From Cupriavidus sp. D39 (GTDB taxonomy: Bacteria; Pseudomonadota; Gammaproteobacteria; Burkholderiales; Burkholderiaceae): a stretch of 64,000 bases of DNA. Position 1 is the first letter of the stretch. Every line of letters starts with the position of its first letter. The notes under the pieces were generated by a model. That model was not told the DNA's origin. It saw only the letters and a program-made list of their open reading frames with translations, and searched no databases. The DNA is taken from NCBI RefSeq assembly GCF_026627925.1, contig NZ_JAPNLE010000006.1, positions 310,001-374,000 of the forward strand, read 5' to 3'. Shown piece by piece: positions 8,599-17,081 of this stretch. The position numbers were made by a program, and so were the translations under genes.

Positions 8599-9163
8599 CG
8601 CGGCCCGTTGGGCTATTGCGCCGCCGCCCGTTGCGAGAGCAGTTTCAAGAGCCGCGCTTCGTCTGCACGCAGGCGGCTGTGTGACCGCAGGCTGCTGGTC
8701 GCGGTCACCCTCGGCGCAGCCCGGCATGGCGCCCCGACGCTGCTGCTGGCCTATGCACGCGCCATGCGGCGGGCGTGCCACCCCTGCGCGGAACCGGAAA
8801 TCGTAAGACTGCATTTTCAAGAAAATCAAGGACATGGCCTTTTTTGGGACGGGGTCCCGCAAAAGAAATAGGGAACTAGTTGGACTACCCTGAACTTGCA
8901 CCGGAATTCGTAAGACTGCTCCGCACGTCTAAAAGATACGCATTAGGCGCTTGAAATTCGCCGTTTGTTTACGCTCCTCTAAAATGGCCTCCCCACGCTA
9001 GACCTCGCGGGTCCCTTGACAACCGCGCGGAATTCCTCAGAATCGCGAGGAGGCTCCTAGCCAGAGCTAGTGTTTCTTGTTTGCTAATCGCCGAGCAAAT
9101 ATTGTTCACGTGCCAAAATGCCGCTTCAAAGCAATGAAGAAAATAATCTGGGGAGAAAATGCC
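8599..9163. other. Gap with no recognisable gene
   Basis: About 560 bases. The left half (8600-8800) has long stop-poor frames, but the translations are Ala/Arg/Cys-rich with no family match. The right half from about 8870 is more AT-rich and contains the leader of the gene starting at 9164. Confidence 0.4.
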
Positions 9164-9454
9164 ATGCGTCTCTTTTCAAGCTTGGTCAATCCGCCAAGCC
9201 CGGAAAAAATCGCGGCAAGGGAGCTACAGAATATGCGCCTTACCCTGTTCCAGGCCGAACGGCGCCTGCTCGATGCGCAGATGCACGTGGATTACTATCG
9301 TGACATGGTCGCCTTCTTGGAAGACGTGCAGGCAACCAGCATAGAATGCGTGATCGACAAGCGTCGCTGCGCTCCTGCCCCCGCCCAACTCTCGCAAACT
9401 TCGCGCACCACGTCTGACCTCTCCACCGTCTCGGTGGCTCCGTGCGCCGCCTGA
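9164..9454 (+). CDS. Small hypothetical protein with coiled-coil core
   Basis: A 96-residue product. The frame opens at 9077, but the ATG at 9164 is preferred because GGGGAGAAAATGCC precedes it and the product then begins MRLFSSLVNPPSPEKIAARE, the usual start of a family of short Burkholderiaceae proteins. The core RLTLFQAERRLLDAQMHVDY and YRDMVAFLEDV forms one long helix likely to self-associate. The tail is Ser/Thr/Pro-rich. No signal peptide. Function unknown. Confidence 0.6.
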   Translation: MRLFSSLVNPPSPEKIAARELQNMRLTLFQAERRLLDAQMHVDYYRDMVAFLEDVQATSIECVIDKRRCAPAPAQLSQTSRTTSDLSTVSVAPCAA

Positions 9455-9991
9455 ACGGTCGCGACTAGCGCGATCGACCGGAAACTAGACCCGGCCGACG
9501 GCGGATGGCCGACAATAGCTCATGCGGCATATTTGGGAAACCGAATGGAATGCCTCCCATACGGCTTTGCGAGAGACGGCTGGTGGCAAGCTCGCTGCCG
9601 TCTATTTTTTCGCATCGCCGCCCGGTCGCCTTGATGCACCCATCCCCCTCATCGAACCAAACGCATTACCCTGCGCGCCAGACCAGCACGAATCGCAACC
9701 CGGCTGCTACGTATTCGGTATGTGTAGTTAGCTGTCGACTGTCTCAAGCGCGGCATTTGTGCGAGTGGCCATGTCGCTACCCCTGGTCCGCCGTTGACTA
9801 AGGTGTAACTGGGCCCGGTGGCGTCTCGTCAATGGTTCCTATTGTTTCTCGGCACGGGGCTCGGGACGCTCGGGCCGCTTGGTATGACCTCTCCGACAGC
9901 GAGCTGTGGCAGCCGTACAACGTTGGGGTCGGGCTTTCCTACATGCCAATCAATGCAGTACTGTGGAAGCTCTTGGGCATCAGGAAATACC
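9455..9991. other. Gap with one doubtful short frame
   Basis: About 540 bases. A frame from 9522 to 9731 (69 residues, beginning MRHIWETEWNASHTALRETA and ending GCYVFGMCS) has somewhat protein-like composition but no ribosome site and no recognised family. The rest shows nothing convincing. Confidence 0.3.
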
Positions 9992-10246
9992 ATGCACAAC
10001 AATAAGATGATCGAGGCAGGGACACGGGTAGGGCGACTAGTAACGCTGGGGCCCCAATACAAGGTGGGTGATGCCTATTTCTGCGACTGCCGATGCGATT
10101 GTGGCGCGCTGAAGACTATCCGGGCCTCCAACCTCAGGAGAACCAAGTCGTGCGGCTGCCTGCTGAAGGAGCTAAGAGAGGGCGCCATGCGATCAAGCGG
10201 CAACCCGGTGCATGCTCGCTGGGCGCTATCCAATAGGCGAGCCTAG
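9992..10246 (+). CDS. Small zinc-ribbon-like protein, phage type
   Basis: An 84-residue protein starting at ATG 9992 (MHNNKMIEAGTRVGRLVTL); the upstream part of the frame, from 9818, does not look coding. The core is GTRVGRLVTLGPQ, then CDCRCDCGALKTIRASNLRR and TKSCGCLLKE. This GxRxGRLxxL plus CxCxCG...L..G...SCGC pattern is common in phage and mobile-element proteins. It often precedes an HNH or AP2 domain, which is missing here. It probably binds zinc and nucleic acid. Confidence 0.6.
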   Translation: MHNNKMIEAGTRVGRLVTLGPQYKVGDAYFCDCRCDCGALKTIRASNLRRTKSCGCLLKELREGAMRSSGNPVHARWALSNRRA

Positions 10247-10364
10247 GCAGCCGCCAATCTCCTACGTCGTCCCCATCGTCGTGAGGCAAGCGTCGTGCGC
10301 GATGCGCGCGACTCAAGATCAAGAATCCCGTTCAGTATCGGCGCTGGATGCCCGTGTACCTTTA

Positions 10365-10586
10365 TCATCCACTGCGATCCTCGGCCTCGTGGCTGAAGCG
10401 GCTTCGTCTTCTGATCCGGCCGTCATGACCGTGAACGACAAGTTCGCCCCCGCTCTGCTTCGCCCCTCCACGCCAGCGGCAATTGCTTCGTCACGCATGC
10501 TGTGACGGTGCCTCGTCCGCACCTTCTACCGCGACAGCCCGTCGGCCCGCCTCCATGCGGACCACGTGGATATTGCACGGGGACAT
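10365..10586 (-). pseudogene. DUF2188-like gene, frameshifted
   Basis: Starts at ATG 10586 with AGGAGAACAAGAAT as ribosome site and reads MSPCNIHVVRMEAGRRAVAV and EGADEAPSQHA before a stop. The family helix then continues in another frame (DEAIAAGVEG) and the C-terminal strand in a third (SGGELVVHGHDGRIRRRSRF, ending at TGA 10365). One lesion fits a missing G in the four-G run opposite 10463-10466. With that and one further small indel corrected, the product would resemble the intact DUF2188 protein at 7373. Confidence 0.5.
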
Positions 10587-10710
10587 ATTCTTGTTCTCCT
10601 GCGTTGGTTCTTTGACCCTCGTATAGGCCAACGAGCAGGAAACGCCTATCGGATTGCGTCCGATAGTCCTAAGCAACGATAAGTTGTTACTTACGCGAAC
10701 AGCGATTGTG

Positions 10711-10911
10711 TCAGTGCGCTTTGGCCAGGGTGTTGAGCATATCACTGCCGCGGCTCGTGATGCTGGGGCGCTTGTGTCCCGAATCCACGCTTTCTAGGTG
10801 CACCAGTTGCCGCTCGACGAGCGCTTCGATGGCCGCGCGGTCGAGGTCGGCGATGTTGGGTGCTGCTTCTTCGATCAGCATGAGCGCGGCCACTTCATGA
10901 GGTGTCAGCAT
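10711..10911 (-). CDS. Small hypothetical protein, winged-helix-like
   Basis: 66 residues from ATG 10911, chosen over ATG 10923 because GGAGACATCG lies just before it. The sequence MLTPHEVAALMLIEEAAPN, then LDRAAIEALVERQLVHLES and HKRPSITSRGSDMLNTLA has the helix-helix-turn-strand-wing rhythm of a short winged-helix domain, although no clear recognition-helix signature lets me call it a regulator. Similar short proteins occur in Cupriavidus. It stands alone. Confidence 0.55.
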   Translation of the reverse strand: MLTPHEVAALMLIEEAAPNIADLDRAAIEALVERQLVHLESVDSGHKRPSITSRGSDMLNTLAKAH

Positions 10912-11189
10912 CGATGTCTCCATTGACCCGTTCTAATAGGTGTGGCGGATAAAGTCCACTCGGTTGTACTGTGCGGCCAGGGTACTAAGAACGAGGGATC
11001 GCAAAGTTAATGCATCAGCGGCGGAACGACCATAGGGGCGTGCCCTTACAACTTCGCCATGGGCCTCACGGCTCCTCGCTTGATGGCTGGTGAGAAGCTG
11101 CCTAAAGACCTGCTCCGTCGGAAGCTCATAGCAGCATAGATGACAACTGCGAAACAGGGAGGTGGCCCGACGACGGCGTGGGCCACGGG

Positions 11190-11330
11190 TTACCCCCTGA
11201 TGTTGCGCGGATCATTGCCGAAGATATTGCGCATCTTGGATGCTGTCATCGCTGCGATGGATAAACAGTTCGACTTGCTTCCGTCGATACCGACACGCCC
11301 GGCTCATACACAGCGGCTGCCAACCGCCGC
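11190..11330 (-). pseudogene. DUF2188-like C-terminal remnant
   Basis: On the minus strand RKQVELFIHRSDDSIQ, then after a frame change MRNIFGNDPRNIRG ending at TAA 11190. This matches the DUF2188 ending (ELLIHG.DG...RN.YG..PRNI) of the gene at 7373. Sequence just upstream (SEDFKRRLAAAVYEPGVSVS in another frame, to about 11400) looks more like an IS66 OrfA fragment, so two relics may abut here. Confidence 0.38.
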
Positions 11331-11403
11331 TTGAAATCCTCGCTGATTCGACCGGCCTTCGCGCTTTGCGACTGCCAGCGACTGGCTCTTCCTGTGACTG
11401 TGA

Positions 11404-11444
11404 CAAAGTAATTCCCATCAAATAGGGTAATGGGAATTACTTTG
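11404..11444. repeat. Perfect 15-bp inverted repeat
   Basis: CAAAGTAATTCCCAT at 11404-11418 and its exact complement at 11430-11444, separated by 11 bases. It is AT-richer than its surroundings and lies in a gene-free stretch. It could be an operator, a transcript hairpin, or abutted ends of a vanished insertion sequence. No T-run follows. Confidence 0.75.
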
Positions 11445-11601
11445 GCGTCACTCTACTGAACAGTCCGGTGCTGGCGACCCGCTTACCGTGGTCGCCATTT
11501 GCGCATTCTTGCCCTGCTCGAACGGAATTGGCACCGACGCGACGCCGCAGACAGTTGGCGGTGATGATGTGCGACGTTGAGCGACGAAGGGAATAGGAAC
11601 A

Positions 11602-12050
11602 ATGAACGCATTGCTGATCGAGGAGCATCTGCTGCTCCAGCTTGGACTACGTCAAATGCTCGAAGACATGTTGGCGTCGCGGACGGTCAAATCGGCTGGG
11701 GCGCTGACAATGCAGTGTACCTGGCGTTGGACGCCAGGCGTTCAGATGAAATGCGGGGGATCCGCCTGCCGGAATCCCCACCCGGCCAGCGCGCGTGGGG
11801 GCTGGCTAGAGCTCGCTCGATGCCTCCAGCGGCGCAACTCGCGCGCGGCCGGCAAACGGCTGGGCGAGCAAGTACCGTTGCTGTATGTCGCCCCGACGGA
11901 AGGCTACATGTGAATAAGTGCGCCAGACGAACCTCTTTGTTGGCACTGTGACCCCGTAGATAGCCGAGGGTTCGGAGGTGCTGGAGAGGCTGCGCAACCG
12001 TAACTTCGACCTGCTCCTTACCACAGGCCTGACGAGGGAATGCGGGACTC
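11602..12050 (+). pseudogene. Response-regulator receiver remnants
   Basis: Two fragments in different frames. The first, from ATG 11602, reads MNALLIEEHLLLQLGLRQML and EDMLASRTVKSAGAL, the beta1-alpha1-beta2 start of a NarL/LuxR-type receiver domain with an acidic pair after beta1, and then degenerates. The second, near 11960-12045, reads EGSEVLERLRNRNFDLLLT, the alpha2-beta3 part of a receiver that should reach the phosphorylated Asp, but LLLTD is altered to LLLTT. Probably decayed pieces of one or two two-component genes. Confidence 0.4.
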
Positions 12051-12234
12051 CGGGGACCGTCCGCGCAGCCCCGCCCCCTGGGGCCTGAGCCGACCTCATC
12101 CGCGGGTTTCCAATGTAGGGCTATTCCTACAGCGGAAACAGCAAGTTCCGAAAACACATTGCGGCTCCGCCCACTCAAAACATGGTCCTTCCCACACTAC
12201 GCTGGAATCATGGCGGTTGAAGTGGAGTACAGCC

Positions 12235-13488
12235 TTGTATCAATTGTATGAACTGCAGAGTGCTGCGTGGGCGCCGTTCCTTCCCTGGCTGCAGGCCAGT
12301 GCCAGCTTCTTGGGAGCCTTCGAAAACGCGCCGTCAGCCATCCCTACCCGCTATCTCGCTGCCGGGTGTCAACTGCTGGTGCGGCTATGGAAGCGCTATC
12401 CCAAACCGCAATTCGGCCTGACCCAAACGTTGATCAATGGCCATCGCGTTGCGGTCTCCGAAACGGTGGTGTTGGACAAGGCGTTTTGCCGCCTGCTCCA
12501 CTTTGAGCGCGCGACGTGTCATAGCCAGCCGGTCGTCCTACTCGTCGCGCCGCTCTCCGGCCACCACGCCACGCTGCTGCGCGACACGGTGCGGGCCATG
12601 CTGCCAGACTTCGACGTCTATCTCACCGACTGGCGCGATGGCCGTCAAGTCCCGCTCGCCGAGGGCGCCTTTCATCTCGACGACTATGTCGCCTACGTGC
12701 GCGAGTTCATCGACTACCTGGGACCGGACCTCCATATCGTCTCGGTATGCCAATCGACCGTGCCGGTGCTCGGCGCGGTTTCCCTAATGGCGAGCCGTGG
12801 CGAGCCCACACCGAAGAGCCTCACCCTGATCGGTGGCCCGGTCGACGTGCAGCGCGAGCCCACGACCGTCGACGAGCTAGCCGTCAACAAATCGCTCGAC
12901 TGGTTTGAGCGAGAAATGATCGACACGGTGCCGGCCCACTTTCCTGGCGCGGGCCGCAGAGTCTGTCCGGGCTTCCGTCAGCACATGGCCTTCATGGCGA
13001 TGAAAGCGGATCACCACCTGAGATCGCACCTGAACTATTACTTAGACGTGGCCGCAGGCAACACCGAGGCGGCTCAGATGCATCGATGCTTCTATGACGA
13101 ATACAATGCCGTGCTCGACATGGCTGCCGAATACTACCTGGACACGGTGCGGGTGGTCTTTCAGGAATGCCGGCTGGCATGCGGCACCTGGCGCGTGCGT
13201 GGCGAGCATGTGCGCCCGGGCGATATCCGGGCCGGTGCGCTGATCACGGTGGAAGGTGAGCACGACGACATCTGCGGCCCGGGTCAGACCCGAGCCGCGC
13301 ACGATCTCTGTACCGGTATCGAAGCCTCCCACAAGCATCACCTGACGGCTCGTGGCTGCGGCCACTACGGCATCTTCTCCGGCACTAGGTGGCGCACTGA
13401 GGTCTATCCGCGCATTCGCGCTCTCATCTATGGGTACGCGCGTGCGCCCGCCGGCCGCAAGGCTGTCCGGTATCGCGAGGACGGCTGA
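12235..13488 (+). CDS. phaZ: Intracellular polyhydroxybutyrate depolymerase
   Basis: Mobilises intracellular PHB granules by thiol-type hydrolysis. 417 residues from TTG 12235, chosen because GTGGAG lies 7 bases before it and the product then begins YQLYELQSAAWAPFLPWLQA, aligning with PhaZ1 of Ralstonia eutropha (about 419 residues). The longer frame from 12040 is not PhaZ-like. The catalytic Cys is in LHIVSVCQSTVPVLGA, the Asp in VEGEHDDICGPGQT and the His in GCGHYGIFSG. Other family blocks are APLSGHHATLLRDTVR and EYNAVLDMAAEYYLDT. No signal peptide, as expected for a cytosolic enzyme. The gene is isolated among relics. Confidence 0.92.
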   Translation: MYQLYELQSAAWAPFLPWLQASASFLGAFENAPSAIPTRYLAAGCQLLVRLWKRYPKPQFGLTQTLINGHRVAVSETVVLDKAFCRLLHFERATCHSQPVVLLVAPLSGHHATLLRDTVRAMLPDFDVYLTDWRDGRQVPLAEGAFHLDDYVAYVREFIDYLGPDLHIVSVCQSTVPVLGAVSLMASRGEPTPKSLTLIGGPVDVQREPTTVDELAVNKSLDWFEREMIDTVPAHFPGAGRRVCPGFRQHMAFMAMKADHHLRSHLNYYLDVAAGNTEAAQMHRCFYDEYNAVLDMAAEYYLDTVRVVFQECRLACGTWRVRGEHVRPGDIRAGALITVEGEHDDICGPGQTRAAHDLCTGIEASHKHHLTARGCGHYGIFSGTRWRTEVYPRIRALIYGYARAPAGRKAVRYREDG

Positions 13489-13776
13489 CGACTTAGGGAA
13501 AGACTTATGTGGACGCCTCCCGGACTGCAAGCTGATTGACATGGTGGTCGACAGGTGAAGGCAGCACGCTTATGTCCGGCCTGTTTGTGCAGGCCGTACA
13601 GCCTGCTGGCCCATATGGAATTCGCTGACGAGGTCCACCATCTGATTATCGAGCATGGCTGCTCACTTTCCCTATCGGGTTTTCCTCGTCCCGGTCCAAC
13701 CTGTTAGCCATCATGCGATCATTGCTTGCGCTCCTTGAGAAAGGTGAGTTCAGGCCATTGTGGGGCACCCGTCTGG

Positions 13777-14088
13777 CTATAAAGCGGTGGCGGGTGCCGT
13801 GTATCTCATGTCCTTCGCCAATACCGCCCAGATGGTCCTGGCGAGTTTGTTGGCTACCGCAGCCACCACGACATTGAAGGGACGTCGTTTGAGCAATTCG
13901 TCGAGCCGGGCGGTTCGTGCACCTTTGATGACCACTAATCTGGCGCCGTGTATGGAGCAGGGTGCGGTGCGGAGATAGGTATCGCCTCGCTTGCTAATGC
14001 CGAGCTGGCGCACTTGGGTGAGGAAGTGCGCTCTTTCATCCTTCGCACCTTCATGGACAACGTCCCACCCCGCCACGTGTGGGATCAC
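13777..14088 (-). pseudogene. IS110/IS1111-family transposase, C-terminal relic
   Basis: Minus-strand translation contains VRQLGISKRGDTYLRT, IHGARLVVI and LDELLKRRPFNVVVAAVAN followed by KLARTIWAVLA. This is the C-terminal transposase_20 part of IS110-group enzymes (GISKRGD.YLR....GARAV...RRP.N....ALANK.ARt.WA). The N-terminal RuvC-like catalytic half is absent and the flanks show no recognisable ends, so it is a dead fragment of about 310 bases. Confidence 0.65.
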
Positions 14089-14290
14089 GTGTACCTTGCG
14101 TGCGGCGTTGAGTCCATGGCGGCTTCCTACTGATGTAGGAGATGTTCTTTCCGATAGCGACCAGCTTTCGAGGAACTCGAGTGCTTGCCGAATGGTCGTC
14201 TCTTAGACGGAGTCACAGCGGCAGCACAGTGCCGCGAAGTGAGCTGGCGGCATGCCATGCGGCCTGCAGTAGTACAAATAGGAGACAGCG

Positions 14291-14735
14291 ATGAAACCAG
14301 TCCAGAAGTTATGTCTTGCCTGCATTATCGGATTGCTTGCCGCTTCGGATGATGCCGCTGCGCTGGAGGACGTGGGCACGGTAGTGGCCGCAACTGACGT
14401 TCCTCCTTTGTACAGCCCCCTGGAACGCCGGGGCGTCCTGAGGCAACTAGCGATAGGACATTGCCAATGGATGACCCTGGTGGTATGGCGACGCCCGCGT
14501 CGTCGGCGGAATCGACGACGAAACTGAGCGACGGCGCGATCACGACGAGGGTAAAAGCTGAACTCCTCACCGCGAGAGGGGCAAGTCCACCGGAATTCGC
14601 GTGAGGACTGAGAACGGTGTTGTGCATCTCGATGGCAAAGTGAAAAGCGACTCGGAGAAGTTGACGATCCTGAACACTACCCGTGCAGTGGAGGGCGTGC
14701 AATCAGTCGTGGATGGTCTGCATGTCGGGAAATAG
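14291..14735 (+). pseudogene. Exported BON-domain protein, twice frameshifted
   Basis: Leader AATAGGAGACAGCG before ATG 14291, then a signal peptide (MKPVQKLCLACIIGLLAASD) very like that of the BON gene at 5134-5520. The frame changes at the five-C run 14416-14420 (next frame PPGTPGRPE, then TTKLSDGAITTRVKAELL) and at the four-G run 14578-14581 (then KSTGIRVRTENGVVHLDGKV and AVEGVQSVVDGLHVGK, stop 14735). Adding one base to each run gives a continuous 148-residue protein of normal layout. The gene may therefore be intact in the organism. Confidence 0.72.
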
Positions 14736-15038
14736 CCTGAGCGGGTAGATGTGATCGGTTCGGTCGTCGCACCACCACCGGGTGGGCGAGCGGGGCGCAA
14801 GCGCAAGCCGGGAAGGGCCCGCTCAGAGGTGTCGGTCTTGCTGGGTCCGCAATCGGGCGCAGTCTCGCAAGGGCGATCCGTAAGAGACGGTCAAAGCCGG
14901 CGCCAGCAACAGACTCCGGAGCCACAGCCCATCTTGCTAGGCAGTTCGTTCCTGCGAATTCCGCTTCTGAGCACGAAGAGGGCGCCGGCCAAGGCTGCCT
15001 TCCGATACCGGCATGCGGCCCGGATACCTGTATCTCCT
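14736..15038. other. Gap between BON gene and IS4, nothing recognised
   Basis: About 300 GC-rich bases with open but unconvincing frames. The IS4 target duplication starts at 15039. Confidence 0.4.
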
Positions 15039-15048
15039 GGGCTAGGCC
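15039..15048. repeat. IS4 target-site duplication, left copy
   Basis: GGGCTAGGCC, repeated exactly at 16498-16507 on the other side of the element. Ten bases is within the usual range for IS4-type elements and indicates a simple, recent insertion. Confidence 0.85.
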
Positions 15049-16497
15049 CAATACTGTTAACAAATTCGAATTTGTGTTAACTTTCAAGCCTCTGCAACAA
15101 TAAGAAGAGCTTGAAGGATGGCAAGAACGGAGGCAACGCTGCCCGGCGGTGCGAGGCTCGCGGACCATCTGGCGGTGGGGTATTTGGCGCTGAACTGCTC
15201 CCTGGGGCAGGTCAAGGAGGCGCTCGTGAAGTGCGGTGTGCAGACGCGTCTGCGCCGGGATATGCCGCGGGAAGTGCTGGTGTATTTCGTGATGGCGATG
15301 TGCCTGTATCCGCGCGTGGCCTATGAGGAAGTGTTTCGGCTGGTGATCGAGGGGCTGCGGCGCATCTACGGCGATCAGGTGCGCGATGCGCAGGTCAGCA
15401 AGGCGGCGATCTCGCAAGGGCGGACACGGCTGGGCTGGCAGGTGATGCGCGAGCTGTTCGCCAGACAGGCAGCGCAACGCCCACGAACTGCAGGCGGCGA
15501 CTATGCGGGCTATCGGGTCATGAGCGTGGATGGCTCGACGCTGGATGTGCCCGATGAACAGGTCAATGCGCAGGCGTTCGGGTATGCCCAGGGCGGGCGC
15601 GGTGAAGGCGCGTATCCGCAGATCCGCTTTGTGGCGCTGGCCGAATGTGCGACGCACGCGCTGTGTGAGGTGCAGATGGGCGGGGTACGCGAGGACAGCG
15701 AACAGGCGCTCACGCGGCAGCTGTTTCCGGCGTTCTCGAGCGAGATGCTGGTGCTGGCCGATCGCCTGTTCTACGGCTATGACATGTGGCGCGAGGCGGT
15801 AGCGACCGGAGCGAAGCTGCTGTGGCGCGTGAAGTCGAATGTGCGACTGCCGTGCGAAGTGCCGCTGGCAGATGGTTCGTACCTGAGCACCGTCTATGCC
15901 AGCGACACCGACCGACGACACCAGCGCAACGGCATGCGGGTGCGGGTCATCGAGTATCGCCTGGAAGGCGTGCCTGACGCTGAGCCGCAGTATCGCCTGA
16001 TCACCAATCTGCTGGACCCGGCGGTGGCACCTGCCATCGAGATGGCGGCGCTGTACCACCGGCGCTGGAAGATCGAGGAGATGTTCGACGAGATCAAGAC
16101 ACATCTGTGCGATGGAAAGAAGGTGCTGCGCAGCAAGACGCCTGATCTGGTACGTCAGGAGTTCTATGCGCTAATGCTCACGCACGCGGCGATTCGTCGA
16201 CTGATGTATGAAGCTGCACAGGACAGCGGGCAGCGACCCGAAGACTTATCCTTTATTCATGCCGTGCGTGTGCTCAACCGACGCCTGCCCGAGGCGGCGG
16301 CTATTTCCCCTGAGCAGTGGCAAAGCTGGAAACAAAGTCTGCTGCGCGAACTCGCCAGCGGCCGCGCGGTGCAAAGCCGCGGCAAGCGCAATCCCCGCGG
16401 CGTGAAACGAAAGATGTCGAATTTCCGAATCCGGCGGCGATCCGAGCCGCTGAATCAGCGAATCGTCCCCAAAGTGGTTGTGAAGTGAACAGTATTG
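15049..16497 (+). mobile_element. IS4-family insertion sequence, complete
   Basis: 1449 bp with short terminal inverted repeats (CAATACTGTTAAC at 15049-15061; the right end reads the same in reverse complement with one mismatch) and a 10-bp target duplication. One intact transposase gene occupies almost the whole element. It landed beside an older IS5 relic. Because both ends, the duplication and the gene are intact, it is likely a recent arrival. Confidence 0.9.
15118..16488 (+). CDS. IS4-family DDE transposase
   Basis: A 456-residue transposase with the N-terminal IS4 domain (LADHLAVGYLALNCSLGQVK, then LVYFVMAMCLYPRVAYEEVF) and a DDE core. The first Asp is in RVMSVDGSTLDVPD, the second in MLVLADRLFYGYD, and the Glu lies in the YREK-type signature YHRRWKIEEMFDEIKTHL. 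The C-terminus is basic (RGKRNPRGVKRKMSNF). ATG 15118 is preceded by AAGAAGAGC. A 475-residue antisense frame across the gene is only its shadow. Confidence 0.93.
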   Translation: MARTEATLPGGARLADHLAVGYLALNCSLGQVKEALVKCGVQTRLRRDMPREVLVYFVMAMCLYPRVAYEEVFRLVIEGLRRIYGDQVRDAQVSKAAISQGRTRLGWQVMRELFARQAAQRPRTAGGDYAGYRVMSVDGSTLDVPDEQVNAQAFGYAQGGRGEGAYPQIRFVALAECATHALCEVQMGGVREDSEQALTRQLFPAFSSEMLVLADRLFYGYDMWREAVATGAKLLWRVKSNVRLPCEVPLADGSYLSTVYASDTDRRHQRNGMRVRVIEYRLEGVPDAEPQYRLITNLLDPAVAPAIEMAALYHRRWKIEEMFDEIKTHLCDGKKVLRSKTPDLVRQEFYALMLTHAAIRRLMYEAAQDSGQRPEDLSFIHAVRVLNRRLPEAAAISPEQWQSWKQSLLRELASGRAVQSRGKRNPRGVKRKMSNFRIRRRSEPLNQRIVPKVVVK

Positions 16498-16507
16498 GGG
16501 CTAGGCC
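16498..16507. repeat. IS4 target-site duplication, right copy
   Basis: GGGCTAGGCC, identical to 15039-15048. Confidence 0.85.
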
Positions 16508-17022
16508 GGCGGTAGCTGTGGTTCGAATCGAGCCAGAAGAGTGCCAAGTGGTACTTTGGAAGGAAGGCGCATATTGGCGTGGACGCGGACTCGGGCCTCG
16601 TTCACGCGGTCATCGGTATCGCAGCAAACGTTCATGACACTGCCCCTGCCGAGGAACTGCGGCAAGGGGACGAGATCGACATGTTTTCCGATGCCGGTTA
16701 CCGGGCGGGTAGACAAGCGGGTGCAGACGCAGGGCGTTCGCTGGCACATCGCTTCCGGTACCGACGGAGGATCTGGCTCCTGCAGCGGTTGCATTGCGGC
16801 TGGCTTGTCTGTGACCAGGTGGTAGCGGCCGTTTCGAGTGTCGAGGCGGCCATCCTTCATGGCGACGGCCAGATACGATCGGGGGTGTGCACCTGGCTTG
16901 AGGCTCATCGCCTTGGCGATTTCCTCGTTGGTCGCCGGACCGTGCTCTCGAAGGTGGTCGATGGCGCGCTGCACACGGGTCCTCTTCTCGCTCTTGGAAT
17001 ACCGATACAGCGTTTTCCCCAT
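16501..17022 (-). CDS. Small helix-turn-helix-like protein with relic-derived tail
   Basis: The first 80 residues look genuine: MGKTLYRYSKSEKRTRVQRA, IDHLREHGPATNEEIAKAMS, then YLAVAMKDGRLDTRNGRYHL. This is a winged-helix pattern with a recognition-like helix and wing, suggesting DNA binding. From about residue 85 the frame runs antisense through the IS5 fragment and on to the IS4 flank, so its 173-residue length is artificial and the original C-terminus is lost. The function is unassigned. Confidence 0.45.
   Translation of the reverse strand: MGKTLYRYSKSEKRTRVQRAIDHLREHGPATNEEIAKAMSLKPGAHPRSYLAVAMKDGRLDTRNGRYHLVTDKPAAMQPLQEPDPPSVPEAMCQRTPCVCTRLSTRPVTGIGKHVDLVPLPQFLGRGSVMNVCCDTDDRVNEARVRVHANMRLPSKVPLGTLLARFEPQLPPA
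16546..16766 (+). pseudogene. IS5-family transposase fragment
   Basis: Plus-strand reading gives WYFGRKAHIGVDADSGLVHA, then VIGIAANVHDTA, GDEIDMFSDAGYRAG, and after a frame change VQTQGVRWHIASGT. These are the central DDE blocks of IS5-type transposases (KAHIGVDADSGLVH..v.TaANVhD....LL.G.E...faDAGY). The fragment lacks both ends and has a frameshift near 16710. The IS4 element sits about 40 bases to its left. Confidence 0.65.
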
Positions 17023-17081
17023 TCCAGAATGCCCCCGAGAAGTGCATAATTTTTGTCAGGTCTATTCTGCGAACATAAAAA

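Noticed and set aside
8290..8901. 203-residue minus-strand frame containing a repeated 23-residue block
   Set aside because: The block is only the antisense reading of the 69-bp tandem duplication in the ParB-like relic.
12040..12234. N-terminal extension of PhaZ from the upstream start in the same frame
   Set aside because: The extra 65 residues have no PhaZ similarity, overlap response-regulator relic sequence, and a good ribosome site precedes the TTG at 12235.
13582..13601. Hairpin CGGCCTG...CAGGCCG after phaZ as terminator
   Set aside because: Only 7 bp, about 95 bases beyond the stop codon and without a T-run; not reported as a terminator.
14677..16104. 475-residue minus-strand frame
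   Set aside because: It lies antisense to the intact IS4 transposase, follows its codon rhythm and is His/Arg/Ala-rich without family resemblance; a shadow frame.
16515..16535. GGTTCGAATC motif resembling a tRNA T-loop
   Set aside because: The flanking bases do not form a T-stem and no acceptor or anticodon arm is present; a chance match next to the IS4 flank.
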